The notes below the pieces were generated by a model. It had not been told where the DNA came from. It made no database searches and saw only the letters and a list, made by a program, of their open reading frames with translations. Positions 1-11,277 of a stretch of 64,000 nt of DNA are shown here, piece by piece. How positions within the stretch are numbered: the first letter of the stretch is position 1; each line of letters opens with the position of its first letter. Position numbers and translations under genes: made by a program. The stretch spans positions 62,001-126,000 of the forward strand of contig QCFP01000001.1 in assembly GCA_003280185.1 (NCBI GenBank), given 5' to 3'. This stretch comes from Prochlorococcus sp. AG-363-L02 (GTDB lineage: Bacteria > Cyanobacteriota > Cyanobacteriia > PCC-6307 > Cyanobiaceae).

Positions 1-617
1 CATTATTTACAAAACCATTTTGGCCAGGTCAGGCTCAAAGGGAATGGATTGAAGGCGCCTTAAAGGTAGAACAAAAAGCGAAATTAAATTTGCTTCAGCA
101 GGAAAATGATCGCCTTAAGTTATTGCTTTCTTTGGATAGTAAGTCTAAAGGTAAAGGATTGATTTCTGCAGCAGTTATTTCTCGTAGATATGGAGGGTGG
201 TGGCAACAATTAGAAATTGGTAAGGGACTATTGAATGGAATAGCTAAGGATGATGTAGTCATTGGTCCAGGTGGACTAGTTGGGAGGGTTAGTAGTGTTA
301 CGCCAGTAACCTCTCGAATCCTTTTATTAACTTCTCCTGCTAGCAAAGTTGCAGTTTGGGTGTCTAGAAATCAGCAACATGGGATGTTGATCGGCAATGG
401 AACTAATCGACCTCAATTGGTTTTCTTAAATACTGAACCAAAGGTTGCGCCAGGAGATCTTGTGAGTACTTCACCAATCAGTACTTTGATGCCTCCTAAT
501 CTGCCTGTAGGAGTCATTCAATCGATTGATGCTGGTGCGTTACCTTCTCCGATAGCAAATGTTCAATTGATTGCCCCTCCTGAAGCTATTGATTGGGTTC
601 AAGTCAGGACGCGCTGA
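1..617 (+). CDS. mreC: Rod-shape determining protein MreC (5' truncated by window edge)
   Basis: MreC is a periplasmic scaffold linking the MreB cytoskeleton to the peptidoglycan elongation machinery. The frame is open to the window edge, so the N-terminus with its membrane anchor is missing. Visible are the end of a coiled coil rich in Leu, Gln, Lys and Glu, then the beta-domain with typical MreC runs (the IGKG, GLVGRV and LLLTSP regions). The stop overlaps the mreD start as TGATG, which indicates translational coupling, and MreD following MreC supports the call. Confidence 0.9.
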   Translation, partial: LFTKPFWPGQAQREWIEGALKVEQKAKLNLLQQENDRLKLLLSLDSKSKGKGLISAAVISRRYGGWWQQLEIGKGLLNGIAKDDVVIGPGGLVGRVSSVTPVTSRILLLTSPASKVAVWVSRNQQHGMLIGNGTNRPQLVFLNTEPKVAPGDLVSTSPISTLMPPNLPVGVIQSIDAGALPSPIANVQLIAPPEAIDWVQVRTR

Positions 618-1147
618 TGCTCAAGACTTTTTATAAGACTTCTTGGTGGCTGACATTGTTGACAGTCCCTTTCTTAACTCTCTTGGCTCCTAAGTGGTTA
701 AGTGTTGCAGGAGTGGGACCTTGTTGGGCTGTGTTGTGGTTATTGCCATGGTCTCTTGAAGAAGGCATGTTTGCCGCTGTCATGGCTGGGTTTTTTCTTG
801 GTTTGTTATTAGATGCACTTAGTGTTGATGGAGCAACCCTTATGCCTGTATTAATGGCACTTGGTTTCTGGTGGGGTTGGTTAGGAAGATATGGATCAGT
901 TATTGAGGGGACATTAAATTTGGGTCTTCTGGCTTGGTTGGGATCAGTTTGTTCTAGTCTTAGTTTATTGGTACAGATTGTACTTTTCCATCATGATCAT
1001 CCGAGTAATGTAATTATTAGTTGGGCATGGCAAACCTTAATCATTCAATCTGTTCTAACAGGTTTGTCTGCACCATTGATAAGTTCTGGGTTTTTGGTGT
1101 TGTTAAGACGAAGGAAGTTGAGAAAAAGCTTTAATTCGGATGCTTAG
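617..1147 (+). CDS. mreD: Rod-shape determining protein MreD
   Basis: Small integral membrane partner of MreC in the elongasome. The 176-residue product is very hydrophobic, with about five membrane segments and a short basic C-terminal tail (RRRKLRK). I chose the ATG at 617 because it overlaps the mreC stop; an in-frame upstream start at 593 would lie wholly inside mreC. MreD is poorly conserved, so the call rests on topology, size and position after mreC. Confidence 0.85.
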   Translation: MLKTFYKTSWWLTLLTVPFLTLLAPKWLSVAGVGPCWAVLWLLPWSLEEGMFAAVMAGFFLGLLLDALSVDGATLMPVLMALGFWWGWLGRYGSVIEGTLNLGLLAWLGSVCSSLSLLVQIVLFHHDHPSNVIISWAWQTLIIQSVLTGLSAPLISSGFLVLLRRRKLRKSFNSDA

Positions 1148-1451
1148 AATATTCATATTTTTTGAATTTCTAAAAAAGATTTTTTGCTGTTCTTGCTATC
1201 GAAGGATATTGAGCAGGATTATTTGAAAGGTTTTAAGAACTTTCTCGAGATTCAGTTAATCAAGGATGAGGCTAAAGATTGAGGGGGATGCAGTCTTAAC
1301 AAGTCTAACGAGAAATTATTTTAAAAATTAAGTATAAATACGCAAGTATAAAACCTTAAAAAAATCGGAAAAAGGCTTCTTTTTGATCCTTTTAGCGCCT
1401 TTTGATTTTCGGCGGAAGTATATAGTTGATTTTCTTTATGAGGAATTGCTG
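1148..1451. promoter_or_regulatory. Intergenic leader before the response regulator
   Basis: This 304-base stretch has no convincing gene. It is AT-rich and holds two close copies of AAGTATAAA (about 1330-1338 and 1344-1352) that could supply -10 elements for the downstream gene. An in-frame extension of the regulator ORF back to 1383 exists but looks like read-through, because the conserved protein begins after the ATG at 1452. Promoter placement is inference only. Confidence 0.3.
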
Positions 1452-2264
1452 ATGCGTGGGGGCGGTTCATCCCATTTAGAAAGCATTAATAGCTCAGCTG
1501 ATCAGAAGGGCCCAGTGAACCCAAAGGCCACTCTTTTGGTGGTTGATGACGAACCAGCTGTATTACGTGTTCTAGTAACTCGCCTTCAGTTAGCCGGTTA
1601 CAAGGTTTTGTCCGCTGAGGATGGTGAACAGGCACTAGAAGTATTTCATCGGGAGTCACCTGATTTAGTTGTCCTAGATGTGATGCTTCCAAAATTAGAT
1701 GGCTTCGCAGTTTGCAGAAGACTTCGAGCAGAGTCATGTGTTCCGATTATTTTTTTAACAGCCTTAGAGGCAATCTCAGAAAAAGTTGCAGGTTTAGATT
1801 TAGGAGCTGATGATTACCTTTCAAAACCATTTAGTCCTAAAGAATTAGAAGCAAGGATTGCAACTATTCTCCGCAGGGTAGGTCCTGGGACTTCAATTGC
1901 AGAGCCCCGAGAGCTTCCAGTAGGTCAAGGAGTTCTCAGAGTGGGTGATTTAGTAGTTGATACGAATCGAAGGCAGGTAAGTAGAGCTGGAGAACGTATT
2001 GGATTGACCTATACCGAATTTAGTTTGCTAGAGCTTTTGTTTAGAGAGCCAGGACGAGTAGTGCCAAGAGCAGAGATTCTTGAACAGTTGTGGGGCTATC
2101 CTCCACGTCGTGCTGCTGATCTCAGAGTGGTTGATGTTTACGTTGCAAGACTGAGAGGAAAGCTTGAGCCAGACCCAAGAAATCCAGAATTAATTCTTAC
2201 GGTACGAGGTATTGGTTACGCTTCTCAAAGAATGGGTGAATTCCCTGCGGTTATAGCCAGTTGA
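1452..2264 (+). CDS. rpaB: OmpR/PhoB-family response regulator, RpaB/Ycf27 type
   Basis: Two-component transcription factor. The N-terminal receiver domain shows the acidic pocket (VVDDE), the phosphoacceptor Asp in LVVLDVMLPK, and the conserved Thr and Lys (FLTAL, SKPFSPKELEARI). The C-terminal half is a winged-helix DNA-binding domain (TYTEFSLLELL, RVVDVYVARLR, TVRGIGY). The receiver end and the recognition helix resemble RpaB, which in cyanobacteria represses or activates high-light and photosystem I genes through HLR1 sites. The RpaB assignment over another OmpR paralogue is inference. I prefer the ATG at 1452 to the longer frame from 1383, which adds residues not expected in the family. 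Confidence 0.75.
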   Translation: MRGGGSSHLESINSSADQKGPVNPKATLLVVDDEPAVLRVLVTRLQLAGYKVLSAEDGEQALEVFHRESPDLVVLDVMLPKLDGFAVCRRLRAESCVPIIFLTALEAISEKVAGLDLGADDYLSKPFSPKELEARIATILRRVGPGTSIAEPRELPVGQGVLRVGDLVVDTNRRQVSRAGERIGLTYTEFSLLELLFREPGRVVPRAEILEQLWGYPPRRAADLRVVDVYVARLRGKLEPDPRNPELILTVRGIGYASQRMGEFPAVIAS

Positions 2265-2335
2265 TAAACCCATTGGTCAATGGCTTTTATTTGTCCAATT
2301 AACCGGCAATATTACGCCCGTGTGCTTTGAAGGCC

Positions 2336-3841
2336 TTGTCTGATCTTCGTGAGACCCGTCTTGAAAAGTCTCAAACCCTTAGGGATTTAGGAAAGGGTCC
2401 ATATGCAATGCGTTTTAAAAAAACGCATTCTGCTTCTCAATTACAAGAAGATCATATTGACCTTGGTAAAGGCCAAGAGCTTGATTTAGAGGTTGCTATA
2501 GCCGGTCGGCTTATGGCTAGGCGAGTTTTGGGGAAACTGGCTTTTTTTACACTTGCTGATGAGACAGGGCAAATACAGCTTTTTTTGGAGAAGGCAATCC
2601 TTGAATCCGTGAGTTCTAAAGGGGAGAAATTAAATGCTTTTAAAGAGCTAACAACCCTTGTAGATGTAGGAGATTGGATAGGTGTGTATGGAACTTTAAG
2701 AAGAACTGATAGAGGTGAACTCTCTATCAAGGTAAGGAAATGGGAAATGCTCAGCAAATCATTACAGCCTCTGCCTGATAAATGGCATGGTTTGTCCGAT
2801 GTCGAGAAGCGCTACCGGCAAAGATATTTGGACTTAGTTGTTTCTCCTCAATCTCGTGAAACTTTTAGAAGGCGTGCACTTACGGTGAGATCTATTCGCC
2901 GATGGTTAGATAAACGAGAATTTTTAGAGATTGAGACACCTGTTTTGCAGTCAGAGGCGGGAGGTGCGGAGGCCAGACCTTTTGTAACTCATCACAACAC
3001 GCTTGATCTCCCTCTTTATCTTCGAATTGCTACGGAGTTGCATCTTAAAAGGTTAGTTGTGGGTGGTTTTGAGCGTGTTTATGAACTAGGTAGAATCTTT
3101 CGTAATGAAGGAGTTAGCACAAGACACAATCCTGAATTCACATCTGTAGAGATTTATCAGGCTTTTGCTGACTACATCGACATGATGAAACTTACCGAGG
3201 AGTTGATTTCTTCAGTTGCTTTAGATGTTTGTGGGTCAACAAAAATTTCCTATCAGGGAAATGTGATTGATTTGTCATCCCCTTGGAGAAGGGCCACTAT
3301 GCATGAGCTGGTTCAAGAGGCTACGGGGATTGATTTCAATACATTTAGTGATCAAAGAGATTCTGCTGCTACGGCAATGCAATCGATCGGCCTAAACGTT
3401 CCAGAAGCTGCTGACACAGTTGGACGTTTGTTAAATGTTGCGTTTGAAGAATCAGTTGAACCTAATTTGATTCAGCCAACATTTGTTCTTGATTACCCCA
3501 TTGAGATTTCTCCCTTGGCTAGACCTCATCGCAACAAGCACGGACTTGTTGAACGTTTTGAGCTATTCATTGCTGGAAGGGAAACTGCAAATGCATTTAG
3601 CGAATTGATAGACCCAATTGATCAACGGGAGCGCTTTGAGGTCCAGCAACTTCGACGGCAAGCTGGTGATTTGGAAGCTCATAGTGTTGATGAAGATTTT
3701 CTTCAAGCACTTGAGGTTGGTATGCCTCCGACAGGAGGCTTGGGGATTGGGATTGATCGCTTGGTGATGTTGCTCACTGATAGCCCATCTATTAGGGATG
3801 TGATTGCATTTCCTCTACTTCGACCGGACTCAAGGACATAA
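2336..3841 (+). CDS. lysS: Lysyl-tRNA synthetase, class II
   Basis: Charges tRNA-Lys. About 500 residues: an N-terminal OB-fold anticodon-binding domain ([19 protein letters not shown] region) and a class II catalytic core with motif 2 around [15 protein letters not shown] and motif 3 near [12 protein letters not shown]. The conserved protein start [10 protein letters not shown] falls directly after the TTG at 2336. Another TTG lies three codons upstream at 2327 and no ATG fits, so the gene appears to use TTG. Confidence 0.95.
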   Translation: MSDLRETRLEKSQTLRDLGKGPYAMRFKKTHSASQLQEDHIDLGKGQELDLEVAIAGRLMARRVLGKLAFFTLADETGQIQLFLEKAILESVSSKGEKLNAFKELTTLVDVGDWIGVYGTLRRTDRGELSIKVRKWEMLSKSLQPLPDKWHGLSDVEKRYRQRYLDLVVSPQSRETFRRRALTVRSIRRWLDKREFLEIETPVLQSEAGGAEARPFVTHHNTLDLPLYLRIATELHLKRLVVGGFERVYELGRIFRNEGVSTRHNPEFTSVEIYQAFADYIDMMKLTEELISSVALDVCGSTKISYQGNVIDLSSPWRRATMHELVQEATGIDFNTFSDQRDSAATAMQSIGLNVPEAADTVGRLLNVAFEESVEPNLIQPTFVLDYPIEISPLARPHRNKHGLVERFELFIAGRETANAFSELIDPIDQRERFEVQQLRRQAGDLEAHSVDEDFLQALEVGMPPTGGLGIGIDRLVMLLTDSPSIRDVIAFPLLRPDSRT

Positions 3842-3899
3842 TTCACACAGATGGAACCATCAAAGTGGATAATTGATGTAGTGGCAATGTCCTTAAGAG

Positions 3900-4163
3900 A
3901 TGAGTGGTGAGCGCGTAGGTTTCCGCTTCAAGCACACCGATGCGGTGGTCAAGCGCAATCCCCAGGGCCGTTCGCGGCGAGGCTGGGTTATTGAACCTGT
4001 TGAACAGACCACCAGCAGAGGTACCAAGATGCCGGCTTATCGCATCCGATGGCGCGATAGTGAAAGACCAGAAATTGTGCTGCAGCATATGCTGATAGCT
4101 GATCCTGATCCAACACCTCCTCCAGAGAATGTGAGTCTTGAACCACCAGCTCCAAAAAGCTGA
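3900..4163 (+). CDS. Conserved small hypothetical protein
   Basis: An 87-residue hydrophilic protein, basic at its N-terminus and proline-rich at its C-terminus (PDPTPPPENV, PPAPKS). It has no membrane segment or recognisable catalytic motif. The central RGWVIEPVEQ and YRIRWRDSERPE stretches look like a small beta-rich domain. It starts with ATG 58 bases after lysS and reads as a genuine coding frame. I do not recognise a function; it resembles small conserved proteins of marine picocyanobacteria. Confidence 0.7.
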   Translation: MSGERVGFRFKHTDAVVKRNPQGRSRRGWVIEPVEQTTSRGTKMPAYRIRWRDSERPEIVLQHMLIADPDPTPPPENVSLEPPAPKS

Positions 4164-4249
4164 GTTTTCTTCTTGACTTTATAAATCATGGATGCTGCAT
4201 GATTGGCAGGAATTAGATTTCTCCGATTATGATTTCAGTAAGCACACCT

Positions 4250-4480
4250 TCAATGTGGGTTGGGAGCTTTTGTGATTACAGGATTTTCGACTTCTTGTTT
4301 TAAGAAAGTAACAGCTGCTTCCTTCGAGTTCAAAAGCAGCTGAGTGATCTTGGCCAGGTATTTATCCTCAATGCCTTGTTCAGTTAGGTTTTCAAAGGTT
4401 GATTTGTAAAGATCTTCGATTTGAGTGATCATGTTTTCTCTGATTACTCGAACTTTTTTACGTTGTTCGTTCTGGCTCAT
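4250..4480 (-). CDS. Conserved small helical hypothetical protein
   Basis: A 76-residue charged protein with no signal or membrane segment. It looks almost wholly alpha-helical (MITQIEDLYKSTFENLTEQG, then KITQLLLNSKEAAVTFLKQE). It converges with the hypothetical gene at 3900 and is co-directional with smpB, about 86 bases downstream of the smpB stop. No function is assigned. Confidence 0.6.
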   Translation of the reverse strand: MSQNEQRKKVRVIRENMITQIEDLYKSTFENLTEQGIEDKYLAKITQLLLNSKEAAVTFLKQEVENPVITKAPNPH

Positions 4481-4566
4481 TTTTTTTGTTCACCCGTGAC
4501 CGTGGAAATTAATAGACTTTTTCAAAAAACCATTGCAAGGAGAGATGTTTTTCAATGTGAATGTGG

Positions 4567-5064
4567 TTAATATCTTGCAAGAGCATTTCTTGTCTCAACC
4601 TTAGCTTCCTTATTCTTTTCGGCCTGTCTTTTATCATGAAGTTTTCGACCTTTAGCAATACCTAATGAAACTTTGACCCATGAGCCTTTCAAGTGAAGAT
4701 TTAATGGAATTAATGTTAGCCCTTTTTTTTCAATTTGATTTTTTAATTTATTAATTTCTCTACGGTGAGCAAGTAATTTTCGTATTCGTAATGGTTCATG
4801 ATTAAAATAACTACCCGAGTGACTATTTGGTGATATGTGAACATTGTGCAGGTGTAATTCGCCTTTACGAACTAGACAGAACCCATCTCTAAGATTTGCC
4901 TGGCCAGCTCTAATTGATTTAACTTCTGTTCCCAATAGCTCGATTCCAGTTTCAAGGGTTTCAAGGATTTCATACTGATGTCTGGCGAGGCGGTTATCGG
5001 CCAAAAGTCGTTGGGCCTTTAATCGCTCTTTAGCATTTGCTTTTTTACCTTTTTTTTTACTCAT
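4567..5064 (-). CDS. smpB: SsrA-binding protein SmpB
   Basis: Binds tmRNA and brings it to stalled ribosomes for trans-translation. The OB-fold core is visible ([36 protein letters not shown]) followed by the basic C-terminal tail ([12 protein letters not shown]) that enters the decoding centre. I use the ATG at 5064, giving MSKKKGKK; the frame continues to 5091 but adds only nine unconserved residues. It is divergent from ruvB with about 50 bases between starts. Confidence 0.95.
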   Translation of the reverse strand: MSKKKGKKANAKERLKAQRLLADNRLARHQYEILETLETGIELLGTEVKSIRAGQANLRDGFCLVRKGELHLHNVHISPNSHSGSYFNHEPLRIRKLLAHRREINKLKNQIEKKGLTLIPLNLHLKGSWVKVSLGIAKGRKLHDKRQAEKNKEAKVETRNALARY

Positions 5065-5114
5065 GAGATTTAGAGAATGATCCGAATGCATTCAGTTTTA
5101 AGTACCCTTGCAAC

Positions 5115-6173
5115 ATGGCGATTGTCTCTTCTGGTGACGGCAGCCCGTCTTCAAAATCTTCCAGGTCCAGGCCTAGGGTGATGGATGCTGCATTGTCGCA
5201 AGAAGATCAGCTGACATCAATAGAGGATGGTCTTAGGCCTCGATCTTTACAGGATTACATTGGGCAATCAGAGCTAAAGCAGGTTTTGGAAATTGCGGTT
5301 AAAGCTGCGTTAGGACGAGGAGATGCTTTAGATCATGTTTTGTTGTATGGCCCCCCTGGCTTAGGGAAGACAACAATGGCACTAGTTCTGGCAGAAGAGT
5401 TGGGAGTTAGGTGTCGTATCACTAGTGCACCCTCGCTTGAGAGACCCCGTGACATCGTTGGACTGTTAGTAAATATGCAGCCAAGAGAAATGTTATTTAT
5501 TGATGAGATTCATCGTCTTTCAAAAGTTGCCGAAGAACTTTTGTATCCAGCTATGGAGGATCGAAGGCTTGATATAAATGTTGGGAGGGGGACAACTGCA
5601 CGTACACGCATGCTTCAGTTGGCTCCATTTACACTTGTGGGTGCAACCACGAAGGCCGGCTTACTTAGCTCTCCTTTGAGAGATCGTTTTGGATTGATTC
5701 AAAGGTTAAACTTTTATCAATTGAATGAACTTCACTTAATCGTTAAGCGAACAGCCGGATTAATGAACTTACCTTTAACTAATAATGCCTCTAAGGAGAT
5801 AGCTTTGCGTTGTAGAGGTACCCCAAGAATTGCTAATCGACTTTTGCGAAGAGTTCGAGATGTTGCATCGGTAAAAGGTCGAGAATCCTTCATTGATGAA
5901 CGATTAGTAGATGAGGCTTTGTCTCTTCATAGTGTTGATAGAAAAGGTCTTGATTCGAATGATCGCCGTTTGATGAAATTAATTCTTGAATCTTTTGATG
6001 GTGGTCCAGTGGGTCTTGAGACAATTGCCGCTGCTCTTGGTGACGATCCAAATACACTTGAATCTGTTGTAGAACCATTCCTTCTTCAATTAGGCTTTTT
6101 AAAGCGCACCAATAGAGGCAGAGTAGTTACAAATGAAGGGAGGAGTCATCTTGGTTGGCCAGATGGAAAATGA
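5115..6173 (+). CDS. ruvB: Holliday junction branch migration ATPase RuvB
   Basis: AAA+ motor that drives branch migration with RuvA. Visible are Walker A (GPPGLGKTT, residues about 79-87), Walker B with DEIH (about 130-133), sensor 1 ([11 protein letters not shown]), the arginine-finger region (SPLRDRFG) and a C-terminal winged helix ([18 protein letters not shown]). Its length of 352 is normal for the family. The stop overlaps the next start as ATGA, so the downstream TPR gene is probably co-translated. Confidence 0.96.
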   Translation: MAIVSSGDGSPSSKSSRSRPRVMDAALSQEDQLTSIEDGLRPRSLQDYIGQSELKQVLEIAVKAALGRGDALDHVLLYGPPGLGKTTMALVLAEELGVRCRITSAPSLERPRDIVGLLVNMQPREMLFIDEIHRLSKVAEELLYPAMEDRRLDINVGRGTTARTRMLQLAPFTLVGATTKAGLLSSPLRDRFGLIQRLNFYQLNELHLIVKRTAGLMNLPLTNNASKEIALRCRGTPRIANRLLRRVRDVASVKGRESFIDERLVDEALSLHSVDRKGLDSNDRRLMKLILESFDGGPVGLETIAAALGDDPNTLESVVEPFLLQLGFLKRTNRGRVVTNEGRSHLGWPDGK

Positions 6174-6982
6174 TTTATTTATTTAGTCAAAGTTTTCAAG
6201 GTTTAGTTTTAAACCTATTTTTATGTTTGTATTTATTTGTTGGCATGGTCCAACCTTTACAGGCTTCGTCTTCTTTAGGAGTAAAACAAAAGTTTGAAAC
6301 AGCTCTTCAAACTACTAATGATGGTGATTTCCCTAAAGCACTGATTCTTTGGAATGAGGTTCTGGAAATGACACCGAATGATTCTGCTGCTTTGAGTAAT
6401 CGTGGAAATGTTCGTTTGGTGCTTGGTGATCCAAATGGCGCGATTCTTGATCAGACAAATGCTTTGAAGTTGAGCCCTTTTGAAATAGATCCGCATCTAA
6501 ATCGTGGGATTGCGGAAGAGGCTCTTAAAGATTGGGACTCGGCAATTATCGATTACAAATGGATACTCGAAAGAGAGCCTGATAATGCTTCTGCTCTTTA
6601 TAACCTCGCAAATGTTTCTGGCTTCAAGGGTGATTGGGACCAAGCGAAGGCATTATTTAGTCAGGCTGCTTTTGCCAGACCTGGCTTCGCTTTGGCTCGT
6701 TCTAGTAAGGCTTTGTCTGATTATCAGTTGGAGCAATTTGATGATGCAGAAGTGGAGCTAAGAAATCTCATTAGAAGGTATCCGATGATGGCAGATGCCC
6801 GTGCTGCTCTAAGTGCTTTGTTATGGCGAAAAGGGTTTTATGGTGAGGCGGAAAGCAATTGGTCGGCTGCTTCAGGCCTTGACAATCGCTATAGGCAACG
6901 TGATTGGCTATTGAAGATTCGTCGTTGGCCACCTCGACCTACCGAGGATTTGATGGCTTTTCTAGCTTTAGAGAAACCATGA
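6170..6982 (+). CDS. TPR-repeat protein with signal peptide
   Basis: A 270-residue protein beginning with a hydrophobic signal sequence ([20 protein letters not shown]), so probably exported or lipid-anchored on the outer face. About four to five tetratricopeptide repeats follow (for example [20 protein letters not shown] and [19 protein letters not shown]), which usually mediate protein contacts. It overlaps ruvB and the following peptidase gene by ATGA-type junctions, giving a compact three-gene unit. The partner is unknown. Confidence 0.85.
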   Translation: MIYLFSQSFQGLVLNLFLCLYLFVGMVQPLQASSSLGVKQKFETALQTTNDGDFPKALILWNEVLEMTPNDSAALSNRGNVRLVLGDPNGAILDQTNALKLSPFEIDPHLNRGIAEEALKDWDSAIIDYKWILEREPDNASALYNLANVSGFKGDWDQAKALFSQAAFARPGFALARSSKALSDYQLEQFDDAEVELRNLIRRYPMMADARAALSALLWRKGFYGEAESNWSAASGLDNRYRQRDWLLKIRRWPPRPTEDLMAFLALEKP

Positions 6983-8157
6983 GTAATTTTTCTTCGTCCT
7001 CTTTTGCTAAAGAGCTTGAGAAAATTCAGTCTGAATTACTAGAAATCCGGAGACATTTGCATGCGCATCCTGAGCTAAGTGGTGAGGAGCATCAAACTGC
7101 TGCATTAGTTGCTGGTGATCTTAGAAGTCATGGTTGGCAAGTTCGAGAGGCTGTTGGTCGAACAGGTGTCCTGGCTGAGTTTGGACCTGATACAGGACCA
7201 TTAGTTGGCGTTCGAGTGGATATGGATGCATTGCCTGTTGAAGAAAGAACAGGTTTGCCATATTCCTCTAAACGAATCGGATTAATGCATGCTTGTGGTC
7301 ATGATTTACATACTTGTATAGGCATTGGCATTGGCAGACTTCTTGCCCAAGAAGCTTCGTTATCTGCACGGGTCCGTTTGTTATTTCAACCAGCAGAAGA
7401 ATTAGCTCAGGGCGCGAGATGGATGAAAGAAGATGGAGCGATTAATAATCTAGAGGCTCTTTTTGGGGTTCACGTTTGCCCATCTTTACCCGTCGGTACG
7501 ATTGGTGTGAAAGGTGGTCTTTTGACAGCTGAAGCTGGTGAATTGGAAATTGAAGTTTTCGGAGAAGGAGGGCATGGAGCAAGACCTCATGAGTCAATTG
7601 ATGCGATATGGATTGCAGCAAGAGTTGTAGCAGGTCTCCAAGAGGCCATTAGTAGACGTTTGGATGCTTTGAATCCAATTGTGATTAGTTTTGGTCGAAT
7701 TGAAGGAGGGAAAGCTTTTAATGTGATTGCAGATCGTGTTCGTTTACTTGGGACAGTTCGTTGCTTAGATTCTTCATTAACGGAAAGTTTGCCTATATGG
7801 ATTGAAGAAATTGTTCAGGGCATTTGTTCTACTTTTGGAGCTACAGCTGTTGTTAGGTATCGAAGAATTGCTCCACCTGTTTATAACGACCCGGAACTTA
7901 CATCTATTTTAGAAAAGGCTGCTATTGAGGTATTAGGGCAAGAAAAGGTGTTGCAGCTAGATAGGCCTTCGCTTGGTGCAGAGGATTTTGCAGAGCTTTT
8001 AGTGACTGTTCCTGGCACGATGTTTCGTCTAGGAGTCGCAGGAAAGAATGGATGTGCTCCTTTACATAATGGTAATTTTTGTCCAGAGGAAAGCAGTTTA
8101 TTTTTTGGCATTCGGGTAATAATGGCTACTTTGTTAGCTTGGATGAAAATCAATTAA
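6979..8157 (+). CDS. M20-family metallopeptidase / amidohydrolase
   Basis: A 392-residue member of the M20D family that hydrolyses N-acyl amino acids or similar amides using a dinuclear metal centre. Visible are the metal and active-site signatures VDMDALPVEE, HACGHDLHT and FQPAEE, a dimerisation domain insert (GEGGHGARPHES) and the C-terminal catalytic return (GAEDFAE). The ATG at 6979 overlaps the stop of the TPR gene. The substrate is uncertain; families of this type include hippurate hydrolase-like and IAA-amino-acid hydrolase-like enzymes. Confidence 0.9.
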   Translation: MSNFSSSSFAKELEKIQSELLEIRRHLHAHPELSGEEHQTAALVAGDLRSHGWQVREAVGRTGVLAEFGPDTGPLVGVRVDMDALPVEERTGLPYSSKRIGLMHACGHDLHTCIGIGIGRLLAQEASLSARVRLLFQPAEELAQGARWMKEDGAINNLEALFGVHVCPSLPVGTIGVKGGLLTAEAGELEIEVFGEGGHGARPHESIDAIWIAARVVAGLQEAISRRLDALNPIVISFGRIEGGKAFNVIADRVRLLGTVRCLDSSLTESLPIWIEEIVQGICSTFGATAVVRYRRIAPPVYNDPELTSILEKAAIEVLGQEKVLQLDRPSLGAEDFAELLVTVPGTMFRLGVAGKNGCAPLHNGNFCPEESSLFFGIRVIMATLLAWMKIN

Positions 8158-8169
8158 CGTTAAATTACT

Positions 8170-8400
8170 TTGTCGCGATCTTTCAAACTCTTGAGTAACA
8201 CTTGGCTCTCACTTGCAGCACCCCTGCTCATTTTGATTTCTATTTTTGGCTTAACTCAGAGGCATGAGACCAATCGACTGCAATCATTGCCTGCGTTTTT
8301 GGTAGGAACTGGGTTGATTGTTAGTAGTGCAGCTAGTAGAAAGCTTCGACGTTCAAAAATCTTGTTGGCATTAAGAGATATTGATGGAAAGGGTCTATGA
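8170..8400 (+). CDS. Small membrane protein, DUF3188-like
   Basis: A 76-residue protein with two predicted membrane segments (SLAAPLLILISIFGL and SLPAFLVGTGLIVSSA) and a basic tail (RKLRRSKIL). The layout matches my memory of a cyanobacterial DUF3188-type family, but I cannot check it. It starts with TTG 12 bases after the peptidase stop, so it may belong to the same transcript. Confidence 0.6.
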   Translation: MSRSFKLLSNTWLSLAAPLLILISIFGLTQRHETNRLQSLPAFLVGTGLIVSSAASRKLRRSKILLALRDIDGKGL

Positions 8401-8544
8401 GTTCAATCCCCCCTCCCCATGTAGTTTTTCATTTGTGCCGTATGGAAAGTCATTGCAATCAATGTTGATATTTTTTGAAGATCCGATAAAAAAATTCAAA
8501 GACATAATTGCTGCTTGGGGTTCAAAAAGTCGCTAGCTTTTAAA

Positions 8545-8631
8545 CACACTAGGGGTGCTAAGAGAAGCATTGCCTCTCTGGCTGAGATCACACCCTCTGA
8601 ACCTGATCTGGGTTAAGCCGGCGAAGGGAAG

Positions 8632-8634
<3 letters not shown>
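8545..8634 (+). promoter_or_regulatory. TPP (THI-box) riboswitch upstream of thiC
   Basis: Contains the conserved THI elements in order: ACTAGGGGTGC at about 8549, CTGAGATCACACCC at about 8582, CTGAACCTGATCTGG at about 8598 and CGAAGGGAAGTG at about 8622. The closing helix pairs CACT (8547-8550) with AGTG (8630-8633). Thiamine pyrophosphate binding is known to shut off thiC in bacteria. Its place directly before thiC makes the call firm. Confidence 0.95.
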
Positions 8635-10092
<1,458 letters not shown>

Positions 10093-10176
10093 ACTGTTTT
10101 GGATAGATTTAATTTTTGATATAGGAGATTAGCAGCCTGAATACTGGCACTTATTTAATTAAGCTACTTTTGACTT

Positions 10177-11154
10177 TTAGTCAATCAAGTGTTCTTTGAA
10201 CCATTTTATAGTTTTATCTAAACCTTCATTAAGATTGATCTTAGGCTCCCACTCCAGCTTTTTTTTCGCTAATTCGATAATAGGCTTTCTTTTCAGTGGG
10301 TCATCGCTTGGTAGGGGCTTCATTATAAGGCGTAGTTGTGGGTTAACTTTTGAACGTATTAATTCAGCTAATTCTCTAATTGTAAATTCTTCAGGGTTAC
10401 CCATATTGACAGGACCTTCATATTGACCATTCATAAGTAGAACCATACCTTCAATAAGATCATCTACATAACAGAATGATCTTGTCTGATTTCCATCTCC
10501 ATAGATAGTAATTGGCTCATTTCTCAAGGCTTGGGTTACAAAATTACTGATAACTCGTCCATCCTTGGGGAGCATTCTTGGTCCATATGTATTAAAGATT
10601 CTGATCAATCTTATTTCTGTATTGTGCATTCTTTTGTAGTCAAAGCAAAGAGTCTCAGCGATTCTTTTCCCTTCGTCATAACAACTTCTTGTTCCTAGAG
10701 TATTGACTGACCCTTTATAGGTTTCTGGTTGAGGATGTATCTCAGGATTACCATATACTTCGCTTGTGCTGGCAAATAAAAGCCTCGCTCCAACCCTTCT
10801 TGCTAGGCCAAGCATATTGTATGTTCCAAGAAAACTTGTTTTGGCAGTTTTAATTGGATTGAATTGGTAATGGATAGGAGATGCTGGACAGGCTAAATGC
10901 CAAATTCTGTCAACTTCCAGACGAATTGGTTCGGTTACATCATGACGGATTAATTCGAAACGCGGATGCCCAATCCATTGCGAGATATTAGCTTTTATAC
11001 CAGTAAAATAGTTGTCTAAACAGATAACCTCTTCGCCTTTATGCATTAGCTTATCTATTAGATGTGAACCTAGAAATCCTGCTCCTCCAGTTACAAGATT
11101 TCTATGATAGGTATTTTTGTTGGCAATAATTTTATCTTGTTTTTGGCTGTGCAT
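10177..11154 (-). CDS. NAD-dependent UDP-glucuronate decarboxylase-like (UDP-xylose synthase) SDR
   Basis: Extended short-chain dehydrogenase of 325 residues. It has the NAD-binding motif GGAGFLG near the N-terminus, the catalytic STSEVYG and YDEGK (YxxxK) motifs, and stretches typical of UDP-glucuronate decarboxylases ([26 protein letters not shown]). That enzyme makes UDP-xylose for surface polysaccharides. Annotation as a dTDP-glucose 4,6-dehydratase-like protein is the alternative, but the HLACPASP box favours UXS. It lies downstream of tkt but behind a strong terminator, so it is probably transcribed separately. Confidence 0.85.
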   Translation of the reverse strand: MHSQKQDKIIANKNTYHRNLVTGGAGFLGSHLIDKLMHKGEEVICLDNYFTGIKANISQWIGHPRFELIRHDVTEPIRLEVDRIWHLACPASPIHYQFNPIKTAKTSFLGTYNMLGLARRVGARLLFASTSEVYGNPEIHPQPETYKGSVNTLGTRSCYDEGKRIAETLCFDYKRMHNTEIRLIRIFNTYGPRMLPKDGRVISNFVTQALRNEPITIYGDGNQTRSFCYVDDLIEGMVLLMNGQYEGPVNMGNPEEFTIRELAELIRSKVNPQLRLIMKPLPSDDPLKRKPIIELAKKKLEWEPKINLNEGLDKTIKWFKEHLID

Positions 11155-11195
11155 GTCTAGGTTTGATTTGTGTTTTTCAATTTGCTTCGATAAGA

Positions 11196-11238
11196 AAAAA
11201 TATACCTAGCCAATTCTAAGTAGACGTTGGCTAGGTAT
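11196..11238 (-). terminator. Rho-independent terminator of transketolase
   Basis: A perfect 12-bp inverted repeat, ATACCTAGCCAA (11202-11213) and TTGGCTAGGTAT (11227-11238), has a 13-base loop. Read on the minus strand it is followed by a T-rich run (ATTTTTTC). It lies 40 bases past the tkt stop and separates tkt from the UXS-like gene. Confidence 0.9.
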
Positions 11239-11277
11239 GCTGAATCAGAATAATTCTGATAATTAATCATTAATTAA